DNA of 64,000 bases from Phycisphaerae bacterium (GCA_017999985.1 JAGNKU010000009.1:62001-126000); one strand, 5' to 3'. Counted from the first letter of the stretch, positions 45,390-54,469 are shown. The notes: generated by a model from the letters alone, not told the origin. Numbers and translations are program-made.

Positions 45390-46925
45390 TTACTCGCAGG
45401 AGAGCGGCGATTGCACCATCAGTCCCACGAACGGATTGATGTCACCGAACCCCGGCATGCCGTTGCCATCCACGTCGCCGTTCCCGCTCGGGCAACCCGG
45501 ATACGTCTGCTGCCAGAGCGCGTAATTGCTCAGGATCAGCACAAACGCATTGATGTCGCCGAAGTTCACGACGCCGTCGCAATTCAGGTCGCCCACGCAC
45601 GGTGGGCACTCGTTCGGCGTGCAGTCGCTGCCCGCCGCGCCGGGCGTGCCGCCGGCGGCCGTGCATTCCGCGCTGGTCAACGTGTGGCACATGCCGCTCG
45701 GCAAGCAACAGGCGACCACCTGCGGACACTGGGCCACGCCGCAATCGGGCCATTCGGGATGCCACACGCCGGTGCACGCAGCCTGCGTGGTGACCGCACA
45801 CGAGCCGTCCACGTAGCAACAGGCGCCGGGGGCCGGCGCCCAGCGGGCGATTTGATTGCAGGGCACGCCGCCGGCGATCGTGAACTCGCCCCCCGCGATC
45901 AGCTCGTTGTTCCAGTTCGTCACGGCGAACACGGGCCAGTTCATCCCCGACCCCAGCGCCTGCCAGGTGCTACCATCCCAGCGGGCGATGCGATTACATG
46001 TCACCCCGCCGGCGCTCGCGAAATAGCCCGCCGCGATCAGCTCGTTGTTCCAGTTCGTCAGGGCAACCACATAGGGGGAAATACCGCCCATCCCCGACCC
46101 CAGCGGCTGCCAATTGCTGCCGTCCCAGCGGGCAATGCCGCTACACGACACGCCGCCGGCAATCGTGAAATCGCCTCCCGCGATCAGCTCGTTGTCGTAG
46201 ACGGTAAAGGCCTTCACGGTGTTGTTCATCCCCGACCCCAGCGCCTGCCAGACACTGCCGTTCCAGCGGGCGATGTGGTTGCAGGCAACGCCGCCGGCTG
46301 TCGTGAACTCGCCCCCGGCAATCAACTCGTTGTTGTAGACGCCCACGGCCCATACGTAGCTGCCCATCCCTGATCCCAACGGCTGCCATCCGTTTTCGGA
46401 GGACCAGCGGGCGATGCAGTTGTACCCCACGCCGCCGACGGTCCAGAACCAGCCCCCGGCGATCAGCTCGCCGTTGTAGACCGTCAGGGCCAACACGCTG
46501 CTGCCCGTCCCCGACCCCAGCGGCTGCCAGCTGCTGCCGTTCCAGCGGGCGATGAAGTTGCACGCCACGCCGCCGGCGGACGTGAAGTCGCCGCCCGCGA
46601 TCAGCTCGCCGTTGTAGACTGTCAGGCAGCGCACGAAGTCGTTCATCCCGGACCCCAGCGACTGCCACGTGCTGCCGTTCCAGCGGGCGATGCGGTTGCA
46701 CGCCACGCCGCCAGCGGTCGTGAATAAGCCCCCTGCGATCAGGTCGTTGTTGTAGACCGTCAGGGCGTACACAAACGGGGCACTGCCTCCCATCCCCGAG
46801 CCCAGCGGGACCCATTGGTAATCTTGCCCCAGCGTCTCCGGCGACCCGGCGCACATGGCGGACACTCCGCAGACGATCCACCCCAACACGCGACTACTGA
46901 CTGAACTCCCCATCGCTCGTGGCAT
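45390..46925 (-). CDS. Secreted repeat protein with dockerin-like C terminus
   Basis: A 511-residue secreted protein. After a signal peptide (residues ~1-30) come seven or eight repeats of about 47 residues of the form WQPLGSGM...VYNNELIAGGEFTTAGGVACNHIARWNGS, a beta-propeller-like or FG-GAP-like arrangement. A Cys-rich segment follows (about residues 375-440). The C terminus holds two EF-hand-like calcium loops (GDLNCDGVVNFGDIN and GDVDGNGMPGFGDIN), the dockerin-like domain common in planctomycete exported proteins. AGGAAGG precedes the ATG at 46925. The function is unknown; a surface or cell-adhesion role is a guess. Confidence 0.82.
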   Translation of the reverse strand: MPRAMGSSVSSRVLGWIVCGVSAMCAGSPETLGQDYQWVPLGSGMGGSAPFVYALTVYNNDLIAGGLFTTAGGVACNRIARWNGSTWQSLGSGMNDFVRCLTVYNGELIAGGDFTSAGGVACNFIARWNGSSWQPLGSGTGSSVLALTVYNGELIAGGWFWTVGGVGYNCIARWSSENGWQPLGSGMGSYVWAVGVYNNELIAGGEFTTAGGVACNHIARWNGSVWQALGSGMNNTVKAFTVYDNELIAGGDFTIAGGVSCSGIARWDGSNWQPLGSGMGGISPYVVALTNWNNELIAAGYFASAGGVTCNRIARWDGSTWQALGSGMNWPVFAVTNWNNELIAGGEFTIAGGVPCNQIARWAPAPGACCYVDGSCAVTTQAACTGVWHPEWPDCGVAQCPQVVACCLPSGMCHTLTSAECTAAGGTPGAAGSDCTPNECPPCVGDLNCDGVVNFGDINAFVLILSNYALWQQTYPGCPSGNGDVDGNGMPGFGDINPFVGLMVQSPLSCE

Positions 46926-47239
46926 GACCTTCCTCTCCCTGAATTGAGCCCTACTGCCCGCCCCGCCGCTGCGCTCCCATCCTCCACCGCGCGGGCCTGC
47001 TGTCTGCCCGTGCCCCAAGCCGCCCAACGCAGGGTAACCATGCCCCGCGCCGCGGCCCTATCGTTTCATCATCCCGGCAGATGTCGCCGCCGATGGGGAT
47101 TCGGCTACGAAGTGACAACCGCCACACCCAAATGAGACATTCTCAGATGTATTGTACCGCCGCAAACAGCCCATTGGAATTGAATCTCTCCGCCTCCGCG
47201 GCCCGAGTGCCCGGCACGCACTGCGCGAGTGATAGCCAC
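46926..47239. other. Intergenic region without recognisable gene
   Basis: The 314 bp between the RAYT stop and the repeat-protein start hold no supported gene. The right end overlaps the REP at the RAYT stop, and a less GC-rich patch lies near 47110-47190. Confidence 0.4.
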
Positions 47240-47250
47240 CTATTTTGGGG
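47234..47250. repeat. REP at the RAYT stop codon
   Basis: AGCCACCTATTTTGGGG contains the RAYT stop codon (TAG on the minus strand, 47240-47242). It is inverted relative to the element upstream of the gene. Confidence 0.6.
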
Positions 47251-47926
47251 CTTCCTTCCTCACCTTCGGTCGCCCCACCGGCCGCGGACGCAGAATCTGG
47301 CCCAGCTTGCGCTCCAGCTTCGACAGCCACTTGTCCGTCGCCAGCGGGCGGCCCGTGTGCACACACCGCCGCAGCCGCGCGATCTCCGCGTCGGTCAGCG
47401 GTTTGGCCAGTTGCGCCCGCCAGCGCGCCGGGGTCCAGTCCGCCGCCCACCCCGCCAGGTCCAATAGCCCGCTCGCGTCCGGCCCCACGCCCACGTGCGC
47501 CGCCGCACTCGACCATGCGTACCGCCACGGCTTGCGCACCAGCCGTGCCCGCAGCGGATTGCACTCGACATAACGCAGCGCCGCCCACGTGTGCGGCTCG
47601 TCCAAGGCCGCCGAATAGAAGCGCCCCTGCCACAGATGCCCGCTGCGGCCGTGCAGGCGATTGATGTACTGCGAATACAGGAAGTGCGTGCGGCCGATCG
47701 CGGCGGCCAGCGCAACCTCGTCCGGCGGCACGGCGACCACGTGCACGTGGTTCGTCATCAGGCAGTAGCCGAGGACGCCCACGCCGGCGGCCTCGCAGCG
47801 GTCGTGCAGCAGGTCCAGGTAGGTCCGGCGGTCCTCATCGACGAAGAACACATCCTGGCGGTTGTTGCCGCGCTGGGTGACGTGATGCGGGCAGCCGGGC
47901 ACGACGATGCGGGCAATCCGTGGCAT
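47240..47926 (-). CDS. REP-associated tyrosine transposase (RAYT, Y1/HUH)
   Basis: A 228-residue single-strand transposase related to IS200/IS605 TnpA. It starts MPRIARIVVPGCPHHVTQRGN, a typical RAYT opening. The HUH metal site is MTNHVHVVAV near residues 57-66. The Tyr-containing helix is LYSQYINRLHGRSGHLWQGRFYS, and VECNPLRARLV follows. RAYTs move or maintain REP palindromes. Inverted copies of a GGTGGCTGTCCC-type element lie immediately on both sides, and two more are within 5 kb. The basic C-terminal tail is long. A leaderless promoter lies directly upstream. Confidence 0.9.
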   Translation of the reverse strand: MPRIARIVVPGCPHHVTQRGNNRQDVFFVDEDRRTYLDLLHDRCEAAGVGVLGYCLMTNHVHVVAVPPDEVALAAAIGRTHFLYSQYINRLHGRSGHLWQGRFYSAALDEPHTWAALRYVECNPLRARLVRKPWRYAWSSAAAHVGVGPDASGLLDLAGWAADWTPARWRAQLAKPLTDAEIARLRRCVHTGRPLATDKWLSKLERKLGQILRPRPVGRPKVRKEAPK

Positions 47927-47932
47927 GCCGAC

Positions 47933-47961
47933 ACATTACCGCCGGCGGCGGTGCGTGTCAA
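47933..47961 (-). promoter_or_regulatory. Promoter of the RAYT gene, probably leaderless
   Basis: On the minus strand, TTGACA (47961-47956) and TAATGT (47938-47933) are 17 bp apart. The ATG begins 6 nt after the -10 box, where transcription would start. Confidence 0.5.
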
Positions 47962-47962
47962 G

Positions 47963-47987
47963 ATTATCGGTGGCTGTCCCTATTTAA
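47963..47987. repeat. REP upstream of the RAYT gene
   Basis: ATCGGTGGCTGTCCCTATTT on the plus strand shares its core with elements at 43625 and 45361. Confidence 0.6.
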
Positions 47988-48001
47988 GAGCGGGCATAGA
48001 A

Positions 48002-48044
48002 GCGGGGATAGGCTCATTCTGGCCACGAATGGACCTATCCCCTG
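48002..48044. terminator. Hairpin between RAYT and the DUF1573-type gene
   Basis: GGGGATAGG (48004-48012) and CCTATCCCC (48034-48042) are exact reverse complements with a 21-nt loop. It begins 11 bp past the stop of the DUF1573-type gene. It may be its terminator or another REP form. Confidence 0.45.
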
Positions 48045-48054
48045 CTTGAAAGGC

Positions 48055-49842
48055 CTACTGCGGAATCGCCGTCGTGCCGCTGCCGGCCGGCGCCGTGGTC
48101 GGCGGCCGCGCCGGTACGAGCGACGCGTCCCGCGCCGTCGGCCGCAACGAGCCCGGTGTCACCGGCGCCGCCGTCGGCGTCGCGGTCGGGGCGCCCGGCG
48201 TCGCCTGCCCGCCCATCGCGAACACCGGGATGGTCACCACGGGCACCGCCGGATCATCCGTCTTCAACGTCACCTGCACGGCCCTGCCGCGCGGCGGCGT
48301 GTAGCCGGTCGGCACGTTCAGCACCACGATCTCCTGCCCGTTCTGCTCTTCGATACTCACCTTCAGCTCTTCGGCGTTCACGCTCGACTCGACCACGTGT
48401 CCGGGATTGTCATCATCCCAGTTCAGCCGCGCCACCAGCCGCAGATCCGACGCCGCCGCCCCGCGCAGCACGAACCGCTGCGGACTGACCTGCAGGCGCG
48501 GCGCGATGTTCGCCGTCACCAGCAGGCTCTCGTTCGCCCCTTCCGGAATGCCCGTCTTGAGCTGCATGTTGCCCCGCAGCATGCCGTTCGGCCACGGCGG
48601 CTCGATCGTCACGTCCAACTCATACTTCTCGCCGGGCTCGATCTCCCGAATCTCCGCCTTAATCTGCGGGTTGCCCGTCGAGAGCACCTCCGGCTTGATC
48701 GGCCCCGCGTCGCCGCGCGAGATCTTCACCGTGTTCTTCTGCGCCGGGTAGCTCCGCTTCACCTGTCCGAACAGCACGTTCTCCGGCTCGCACTTCAGCG
48801 CGGTCAGCACCTTCGCCACGCACTCCAGCGTGACCTTCGCATTCGCGCGATCATTGGTCTCCACGAACACGCTCTTCGTGACCTGGCCACGGCGGTTGCC
48901 GGTCGGAACGTTGATGACGACTTCTTCGGTTTGCCCGGGCTGAATCATTCGGTCAGACTGACCGATAATGCTCATCCCTCAGCCCTTTTTCAGGCGTATC
49001 GCCAGCGGCGCCTGACCCTCGTTGCTGATCGCGAACTTGAACTCCGCCGCCTTCCCCTGCCACACGCCGTCCGACGTGATCTTCTTCTCCTTCACCGCGA
49101 ACTTCGGCTGCGGCTGATCCTCCGGCGGCGGCGTCAGATCGACCGGCTGACTCGGCACCGTCGGGCCGCAGCCGGCCTTCTTGTCCTCGCCTTCCGCCGG
49201 CGGGTTCGGCCCCATCACGGCCGGCGCGGACGATGGCGGCGCCACCTGCTTCTTGGACGCGACCGGCGCGGGACGCGTGGCGACCGTAGGCGCGGCCGGC
49301 GTCTGCTCGGCCTTTTCCTTCTGCGCCGCGGTGACCGCCGCGCGAATCATCTCCGCCAGCGCCTCGCGGTCCGCATCCGACATCGGCTTGCCATCCTCGG
49401 GCGGCGTGAACGTCACCGGCTGGTCCGCAGTGGGTGCCGGCGGCCTCGGCGCCGGCGTTGGGGCGGGCGCCGGTGCCTGCGGGGTGGGCGTCACCGCCGC
49501 CGCCAGTTGCGTCGGGGTACGCGTTTCGGCAACCGGCTCAGACTTGTCAGCCACCAGTGCAAACTTCTCCGACGCCGGGGTGAATGCCGCCGGCGTCGCG
49601 GACGCCTGAGCGGGCTCCTGCGGTGCCGGCGCGGGGGCTGGTGTCACCGCCTCCGTCGGCGCGGCCGCGTCAGTCGCCACCGCCGTCTGCTCCGCCGGCG
49701 CGGGCGCCGCTGCGGTCTCGGTGCCGCTCTCACTCCTGCGCGTCTCCGCGCAACCCACCAGAAACGCCGCCAGCACGACCGCAGCGGTCAACCACCGCGC
49801 GCGACCTGACTGCGTTAGTCTCGTTTTCCCTGCTGCTGTCAT
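48055..49842 (-). CDS. DUF1573-type lipoprotein with in-frame TGA, candidate selenoprotein
   Basis: Read through a single TGA (48981-48979, codon 288), the frame gives a 595-residue lipoprotein. The signal ends in LAAFLVGC. Residues ~30-245 are Ala/Pro/Thr-rich, with a charged helix near 165-200. From ~255 comes a DUF1573-like domain: PKFAVKEKKITSDGVWQGKAAEFKFAISNEGQAPLAIRLKKG, then the TGA, then GMSIIGQSDRMIQPGQTEEVVINVPTGNRRGQVTKSVFVETND. The family has a CGC motif at that spot, and the TGA replaces its first Cys. Two or three further beta domains follow. Without readthrough, the domain is cut in two. GAGGA precedes the ATG at 49842. Nonsense mutation and reinitiation at the ATG after the TGA are the alternatives. 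Confidence 0.78.
48937..48978 (-). promoter_or_regulatory. Candidate bacterial SECIS element after the TGA
   Basis: Immediately after the TGA the message folds into a long hairpin. CGGTCA pairs with TGACCG around the loop GTC. Below it CATT pairs with AATG, then TGAG with TTCA (one G-T and a bulged A), then GGG with CCC. About 17 pairs form, with a 2-nt AT bulge and an A/G mismatch. The loop begins 20 nt after the TGA and its first base is G, which fits the bacterial SECIS consensus as I recall it. The tip resembles the AGGUCU loop of E. coli fdhF. Confidence 0.6.
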
Positions 49843-50068
49843 ACGTACGTCCTCACTATGCCGTCGTCTGCTCGCGGACGGAGTTACGATCGCCCTCACA
49901 CGCCGACCTTCCTCGGCCCGCTGGAGCGGTCGGCGGCGCTACGTCCCAGAACCCATAATTCTAACAAGCTACGCTTTCGGATCGAAGAGCCGGCAAAAAA
50001 AAGCGCCCCGCGCCAAAAACCGCCGGAGCACCCCCGCGCGGCCGGTTATGCGCGAAATTCTCATTAAG

Positions 50069-52066
50069 TTAGGGTCCTCCGTCCACGCCCGGCCCCTCCC
50101 CGAGCGGTTCAACCACCCAGCAGTCGAGTGTCGCCGGCCGCGTGCACTCCACCGTGAGCGCGTTTTCCCCAGCTTCCAGATTGACCGTCCCGACGGCGTA
50201 CATCCCATCGGCCGCGCGGTCGTAGGTGACGACGCCGATCTGGGTGCCGGTGCCATCCGTCACGGTGATCGTCTCGAACGCGCGCCGCGGATGCACACGC
50301 AGCTTCAGCCGTACGGTCTGCGCAGCGCGGCCCGGAAGTATCATCCGCACCGGCTCGGTCGTCGCGATATGCGCCGCCGCGGCCCCGGAGAACTCCACAC
50401 CCTCCGCGTACTTCTGCTTGACCACGTTGCCCCACCCCGTGCCGACGATCCGCTCCTCGCACTCCACCGCCCCTGGAATCCGCAGCCCGGGCGGTTCCAC
50501 GTCCGCAACCTTGAGCGGCTTGAAAAAGCTCGTCGCACCGGCGGTCGCATACCAGTACACGACGCTGCTGTAGTACGTGTCCCGCGCCCCACCTGCCTGC
50601 AGGTTCTCCAGCGTGAAGCGCACCGACTTCTGAAATGCAATCGCGTCCGCGAGCTGCCAGCGGTATGTCGCGAACTTGCCGTAGGGCCCCGTGCGCGTCA
50701 CGCCCGCGAACGGCCGGACGCCAGCGTGCAGCCCCCCCGCGTCGTCAAAGAAATCCGCCGTGCCCGTGCCGAAATACGACGGGAAGCGTTCCCCATCAAT
50801 CCAGACCTGGTCGTCGCCCTCGCCCCACCACGCGGCCCGCGGGCAGTCCACGCTCAGCACGCACCCCACCAGCCGCCCGCGCCCGCGCGCCTCCAGCAGC
50901 GCATAGTCGCGCCCCTGACACGGATCCTCCCGGCGAAATCGCGCGTGGAAACGCAGCGCGTCGGGCGCCGGCGGGCGCGGATCAGCCTGCATGAGCAGCA
51001 TCAGGCCAATCTTCCGCTTCGCGCTGTTCCCATTCTCGATCTCGACACGCAGCCCGTCCCGAAACGGCATGGGAAACAGGCAGTACATGTAGCGGTTTTC
51101 GCCGCGCCGCCGATCCGGCAGCGGCACCGACAACTCGCGGTCCGTGCCGAGCACCAGGCTGTTGTACGCCACCAAGTCGAAGCCCGCGCCGAAGAAATCA
51201 CACAGCGGCGCCTCGATCGCCGGAGTCTCCTCGCCGTCTGCGTACACCCGCAAGAGGCAGCGTCGGAGCGCATACAGGTCACGCGGGCCGCGCTGGTCCG
51301 TCAGCGCGACGTACAACGCGCGCACCGTCCCCGCCCCGGACAGCGATTCACTCATGGTCTCGCCCGGCCCCAGTTCCTGCTGCACCGCCACCGGGCGCAT
51401 GCGCTGTCCGCCAAAAAGCTGCCCCTCGGTCAACCCGTCACTCAGCGCCTGCCGCACCTCAGCCAGCGCCGCGTCGGCCTCCTCATCGAGCTCGCTCCGG
51501 AAACGCGTCACCGTCGTCCCCGGCGGATAGCAGACCACGTTGATCTGGTAGTACGAGCTGCACTCACGCGCCAGAACCTGGCAGCTTCGGCTGAACCCAA
51601 CCGGAAAATGACAGGTCATCCCCCGTTCAACCAGCGGCGTCTCGAACGGCGGCACCCGGCCGGAGAGCAATTCGTTAAACGCAGCCTCAATCACCGGTTC
51701 GCCGTCCAGCACGAAACGGATGTGCCCGCCGGGATCCGCCGACCACATGCGCGTGATGGCGCCAGGGCCGTCCACCTCCGCCAGCACCTGCCAGCCGTCC
51801 GGCGTCACGCCGCTGAATTGCCCGTGGTCCTCGTTCGCACCCCATCCGGCAATCTCGCCCGCCGCGCCCGCCTGCGAGCGCCGGTCGTAACTGGAAAACA
51901 ACCGTGTCCGTTCGCCCGGCGGAGGCGGCGTGGCGAGCCGCTGCACGTCAATCACGCGTCGCAGCAATTCCGCCTGCGTGATCGTCTCTTGCGCCGCGGC
52001 CACCCGCGCCAGCGCGAGCACAAGGATGCCCAACCCGAGCAGCCGAAATGCCGACTCGCGCTTCAT
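50069..52066 (-). CDS. GH172-like (DUF2961) exported glycoside hydrolase
   Basis: A 665-residue exported protein. The signal peptide is MKRESAFRLLGLGILVLALARVAAA. The N-terminal double jelly-roll has signature blocks: DGPGAITRMWSADPGGHIRFVLDGEPVIEAAFNELLSG and, later, YFGTGTADFFDDAGG. These match DUF2961, recently classed as GH172, whose members act on fructofuranose or arabinofuranose glycans. The C-terminal ~150 residues form an extra beta-domain. It begins 6 bp after the YchF-like gene stop, with a weak ribosome site, so coupling is likely. The true substrate is unknown. Confidence 0.85.
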   Translation of the reverse strand: MKRESAFRLLGLGILVLALARVAAAQETITQAELLRRVIDVQRLATPPPPGERTRLFSSYDRRSQAGAAGEIAGWGANEDHGQFSGVTPDGWQVLAEVDGPGAITRMWSADPGGHIRFVLDGEPVIEAAFNELLSGRVPPFETPLVERGMTCHFPVGFSRSCQVLARECSSYYQINVVCYPPGTTVTRFRSELDEEADAALAEVRQALSDGLTEGQLFGGQRMRPVAVQQELGPGETMSESLSGAGTVRALYVALTDQRGPRDLYALRRCLLRVYADGEETPAIEAPLCDFFGAGFDLVAYNSLVLGTDRELSVPLPDRRRGENRYMYCLFPMPFRDGLRVEIENGNSAKRKIGLMLLMQADPRPPAPDALRFHARFRREDPCQGRDYALLEARGRGRLVGCVLSVDCPRAAWWGEGDDQVWIDGERFPSYFGTGTADFFDDAGGLHAGVRPFAGVTRTGPYGKFATYRWQLADAIAFQKSVRFTLENLQAGGARDTYYSSVVYWYATAGATSFFKPLKVADVEPPGLRIPGAVECEERIVGTGWGNVVKQKYAEGVEFSGAAAAHIATTEPVRMILPGRAAQTVRLKLRVHPRRAFETITVTDGTGTQIGVVTYDRAADGMYAVGTVNLEAGENALTVECTRPATLDCWVVEPLGEGPGVDGGP

Positions 52067-52072
52067 GGCCAC

Positions 52073-53134
52073 TCAAACGTTGAACTTGATCGTGATCACG
52101 TCCCCGTCCTGGACCACGTAGCCCTTCGGCTCCAGGCGTACCTTGCCCGCCGCCTTCGCGTCGCGCATCGAGCCCGCGGCCTGCAGATCATTGAACGCGA
52201 TCGTCTCCGCCTTGATGAACCCGCGTGCCAGGTCCGTGTGAATCTTCGCAGCCGCATCCACCGCCGTCGTGCCTTTTGGCAGCGGCCACGCCCGCACTTC
52301 CTCGGGTCCCGCCGTCAGCATCAGCATCATGCCCAGTGCATCAAAGCACGCCCGCACAATCCGCACCCGGGCCAGGGCCTGGATCCCGTAGTCCGCCATG
52401 AACGCCGGCCGATCCGCCGCATCCATCTGCACCAGTTCCGCCTCGAGCGTCGCGCACACCGCCAGCGTGTCGGCCGCGTGCGGAGCGTGGAACGGCAGCG
52501 CCTGGCCGATCTGCTGCTCGCCAATGTTGATCACCACCAGCACGGGCTTCTGCGTCAGAAAACCGAAGCTGCGCAGCGTCTTCTCCTCGTTTCCCGGCTG
52601 CACCACCGTGCTGAGCGGCTGCTCGTTCTCCAATGCCGTCTGGCAGCGGAGTAACAGCTCCAACTCCAGCTTCTGCTGGTCACGCTCCTTGCTCGGCTTG
52701 GTGAGCGCCTTCTGCAGCTTCTCGACGCGCCCCGCACAGATCGCCAGATCAGCCAGGAGCATCTCATCGCGCAACTGCCGCAGATCACTCTCGGGATCGA
52801 TCCGCCCCTGATGCATCGGAACCGATCCCGACTCAAACGCCCGCAGCACGACCACCAGGCCATCCACTTGGCGAAGCGTCGGTAAGTGCTTTTCCAGGCC
52901 AGCCTTATCGACATCGCCCTCCGCGCTGCCCGGCAGATCAATGAAATCCATCGTCGCTTCGGTGCGCTTCTTCGGCTTGAAGATCTTCTCCAGCAGCTCC
53001 AGACGTGGTTCGGCGATGTGGACCGCCGCCAGGTTCTCTTCCGCCGCCTTCAAGTGCGCGAGCGGCACGCCCGAGATCGCCCTGAAGACCGTCGTCTTCC
53101 CCGAGTACGGGAACCCAACTACCGCCACGCGCAT
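52073..53134 (-). CDS. YchF/Obg-like GTPase-family protein
   Basis: A 353-residue P-loop NTPase. The G1 motif GFPYSGKTT is at residues 7-15, DLPGSAEG (G3, with Leu instead of the usual Thr) near 66, and a TGS-like domain ends the protein (LEPKGYVVQDGDVITIKFNV). YchF/OLA1 proteins hydrolyse ATP and bind ribosomes. This sequence has the same domain order but is diverged in the middle, and the G4 motif is not clear. Classical YchF is about 363 residues. MRVAVVGFPY at 53134 is the best start; eight further residues upstream are possible. Confidence 0.8.
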   Translation of the reverse strand: MRVAVVGFPYSGKTTVFRAISGVPLAHLKAAEENLAAVHIAEPRLELLEKIFKPKKRTEATMDFIDLPGSAEGDVDKAGLEKHLPTLRQVDGLVVVLRAFESGSVPMHQGRIDPESDLRQLRDEMLLADLAICAGRVEKLQKALTKPSKERDQQKLELELLLRCQTALENEQPLSTVVQPGNEEKTLRSFGFLTQKPVLVVINIGEQQIGQALPFHAPHAADTLAVCATLEAELVQMDAADRPAFMADYGIQALARVRIVRACFDALGMMLMLTAGPEEVRAWPLPKGTTAVDAAAKIHTDLARGFIKAETIAFNDLQAAGSMRDAKAAGKVRLEPKGYVVQDGDVITIKFNV

Positions 53135-53330
53135 CGCATCCTCCCGCGTCAGTCCCACCGGGGGCCGCGCCGGCGCCGGGCTTGGACACCGCCGCCACCG
53201 TGACTGCGGGCAGTCGCCGCCGCTGTCCGATAGCTATATCATAACCGGACACTTGGCGAGCGCGTAGGCTTGGTCTGGAGGCCGGTCGCGCGCCGCCGGC
53301 GAGGACGCATGGCATAAGGTGGTAAGCGCA

Positions 53331-53870
53331 ATGCGACGTATGCTCGTCGTGCTGGTGACGTGCGGAGCCCTGCTGGGTCCGGGCGGCTGCCCTCCAGAAG
53401 ACTATCCCGACTTCGCGCCGGTGACCCTCAAGGAAATCGACCTCGTTCGCAACGACGCGACGCTCACTCCGCAGGAGCAGCGTGTCGCGCTCGCCGAGCT
53501 GGGCCTGTCTTCCGCAACCATCGATGTCCTCCTGAAGGACAAGTCGTTGGCCAACCAGGGCGGCGGCGACCTGCGCACCGCGTACACCAAGCTCGTCGCC
53601 CCGGACTTCCTTGCGCTCACCCCCGACGAGATCCAGATCTTCGCAAGCACCGCCAGCAGCGTCGACGATGACCTCAGTTACACCCTCACCGACGTGCAGG
53701 CTCGCGCCATCGTCGATTTCTTCAACGACTACGACATGGGCTCGCCCGAGGCCCTGGCCGCGTTTCTCGAAGACACACCCGACGCCGTGCCCGGGACAAT
53801 CCCGGACGACGTCCTCCAGGATCTGTTCATCGATTTTGATTTGAGCCTCCTTCTGCCCGAGCTGCCATGA
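53331..53870 (+). CDS. Small lipoprotein, paralogue of the next gene
   Basis: A 179-residue exported protein whose signal peptide (MRRMLVVLVTCGALLGPGGC) ends in a lipobox-like PGGC. The mature part is helical and acidic. The block LTPDEIQIFASTASSVDDD, then YTLTDVQARAIVDFFNDYDMGSPEAL, then IPDDVLQDLF reappears in diverged form in the next gene. AAGGTGG precedes the ATG at 53331; a GTG at 53319 is possible. The function is unknown. Confidence 0.72.
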   Translation: MRRMLVVLVTCGALLGPGGCPPEDYPDFAPVTLKEIDLVRNDATLTPQEQRVALAELGLSSATIDVLLKDKSLANQGGGDLRTAYTKLVAPDFLALTPDEIQIFASTASSVDDDLSYTLTDVQARAIVDFFNDYDMGSPEALAAFLEDTPDAVPGTIPDDVLQDLFIDFDLSLLLPELP

Positions 53871-53882
53871 GGAGAACGCGCC

Positions 53883-54314
53883 ATGTCTGCACGGAGGCAA
53901 ACGCCACGGTGGGTGCTTGGGGGTTTGACGTTGGTAGCCTTGACCGGCTGCTTCTCGCTGCCGTGGGAGCGCACGGGAAACCAGGGCGGTAGCAGCGTGA
54001 TTCAGGCCGTGTCCAAGATCACGGCGAACAACCTCGGCGGCATGAACCCGGATGACATCCAGATACTCGCCGATCTCGCCACGCAGATCTCGCGCGCGGA
54101 CCTTCCCCTGGTCACCGACGAGCAGGCCCAGGCCGTGGTGGACTTCATCGGCGCCAACGGCATCACAACGGTTCAGAGCATCCAGACCCTGATCGCACAG
54201 GCCCAGCAGAATCCCGGTTCCGTCGTGATCCCCGACAGCGTCCGCGAGGTGATCGAGGCCATCCTGGCAAACCCGGACGCCTACATCAGAGCCATCGATC
54301 AATACCAGATCTGA
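53883..54314 (+). CDS. Small lipoprotein, paralogue of the preceding gene
   Basis: A 143-residue lipoprotein. The signal ends in LVALTGC, a good lipobox. The mature part has MNPDDIQILADLATQIS, then VTDEQAQAVVDFIGANGI, then IPDSVREVIEAIL, matching the preceding gene block by block. It follows that gene by 12 bp, so the pair is one operon formed by duplication. The function is unknown. Confidence 0.75.
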   Translation: MSARRQTPRWVLGGLTLVALTGCFSLPWERTGNQGGSSVIQAVSKITANNLGGMNPDDIQILADLATQISRADLPLVTDEQAQAVVDFIGANGITTVQSIQTLIAQAQQNPGSVVIPDSVREVIEAILANPDAYIRAIDQYQI

Positions 54315-54469
54315 CGCGCGCCCCGTGTCAGCACGGCACCGCAACCGGGACGCCTCCGGCGTCTGCGGAGGTGTCTCTCCGAGCTAAGATCAGCTATGCT
54401 GACGGCTTGCCAGGCCGGGACTGCGCCTCGACGCCCGGTCAGACATCGTCGCTGCGACCGAGGAAGCGG

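Noticed and set aside
45840-46800. CRISPR-like array
   Set aside because: The repetition is in a coding frame with ~141-bp units encoding similar protein repeats and no spacers.
49721-52654. Long plus-strand frame opposite the GH172 and YchF-like genes
   Set aside because: It has no recognisable domain, biased composition, and lies antisense to recognised genes.
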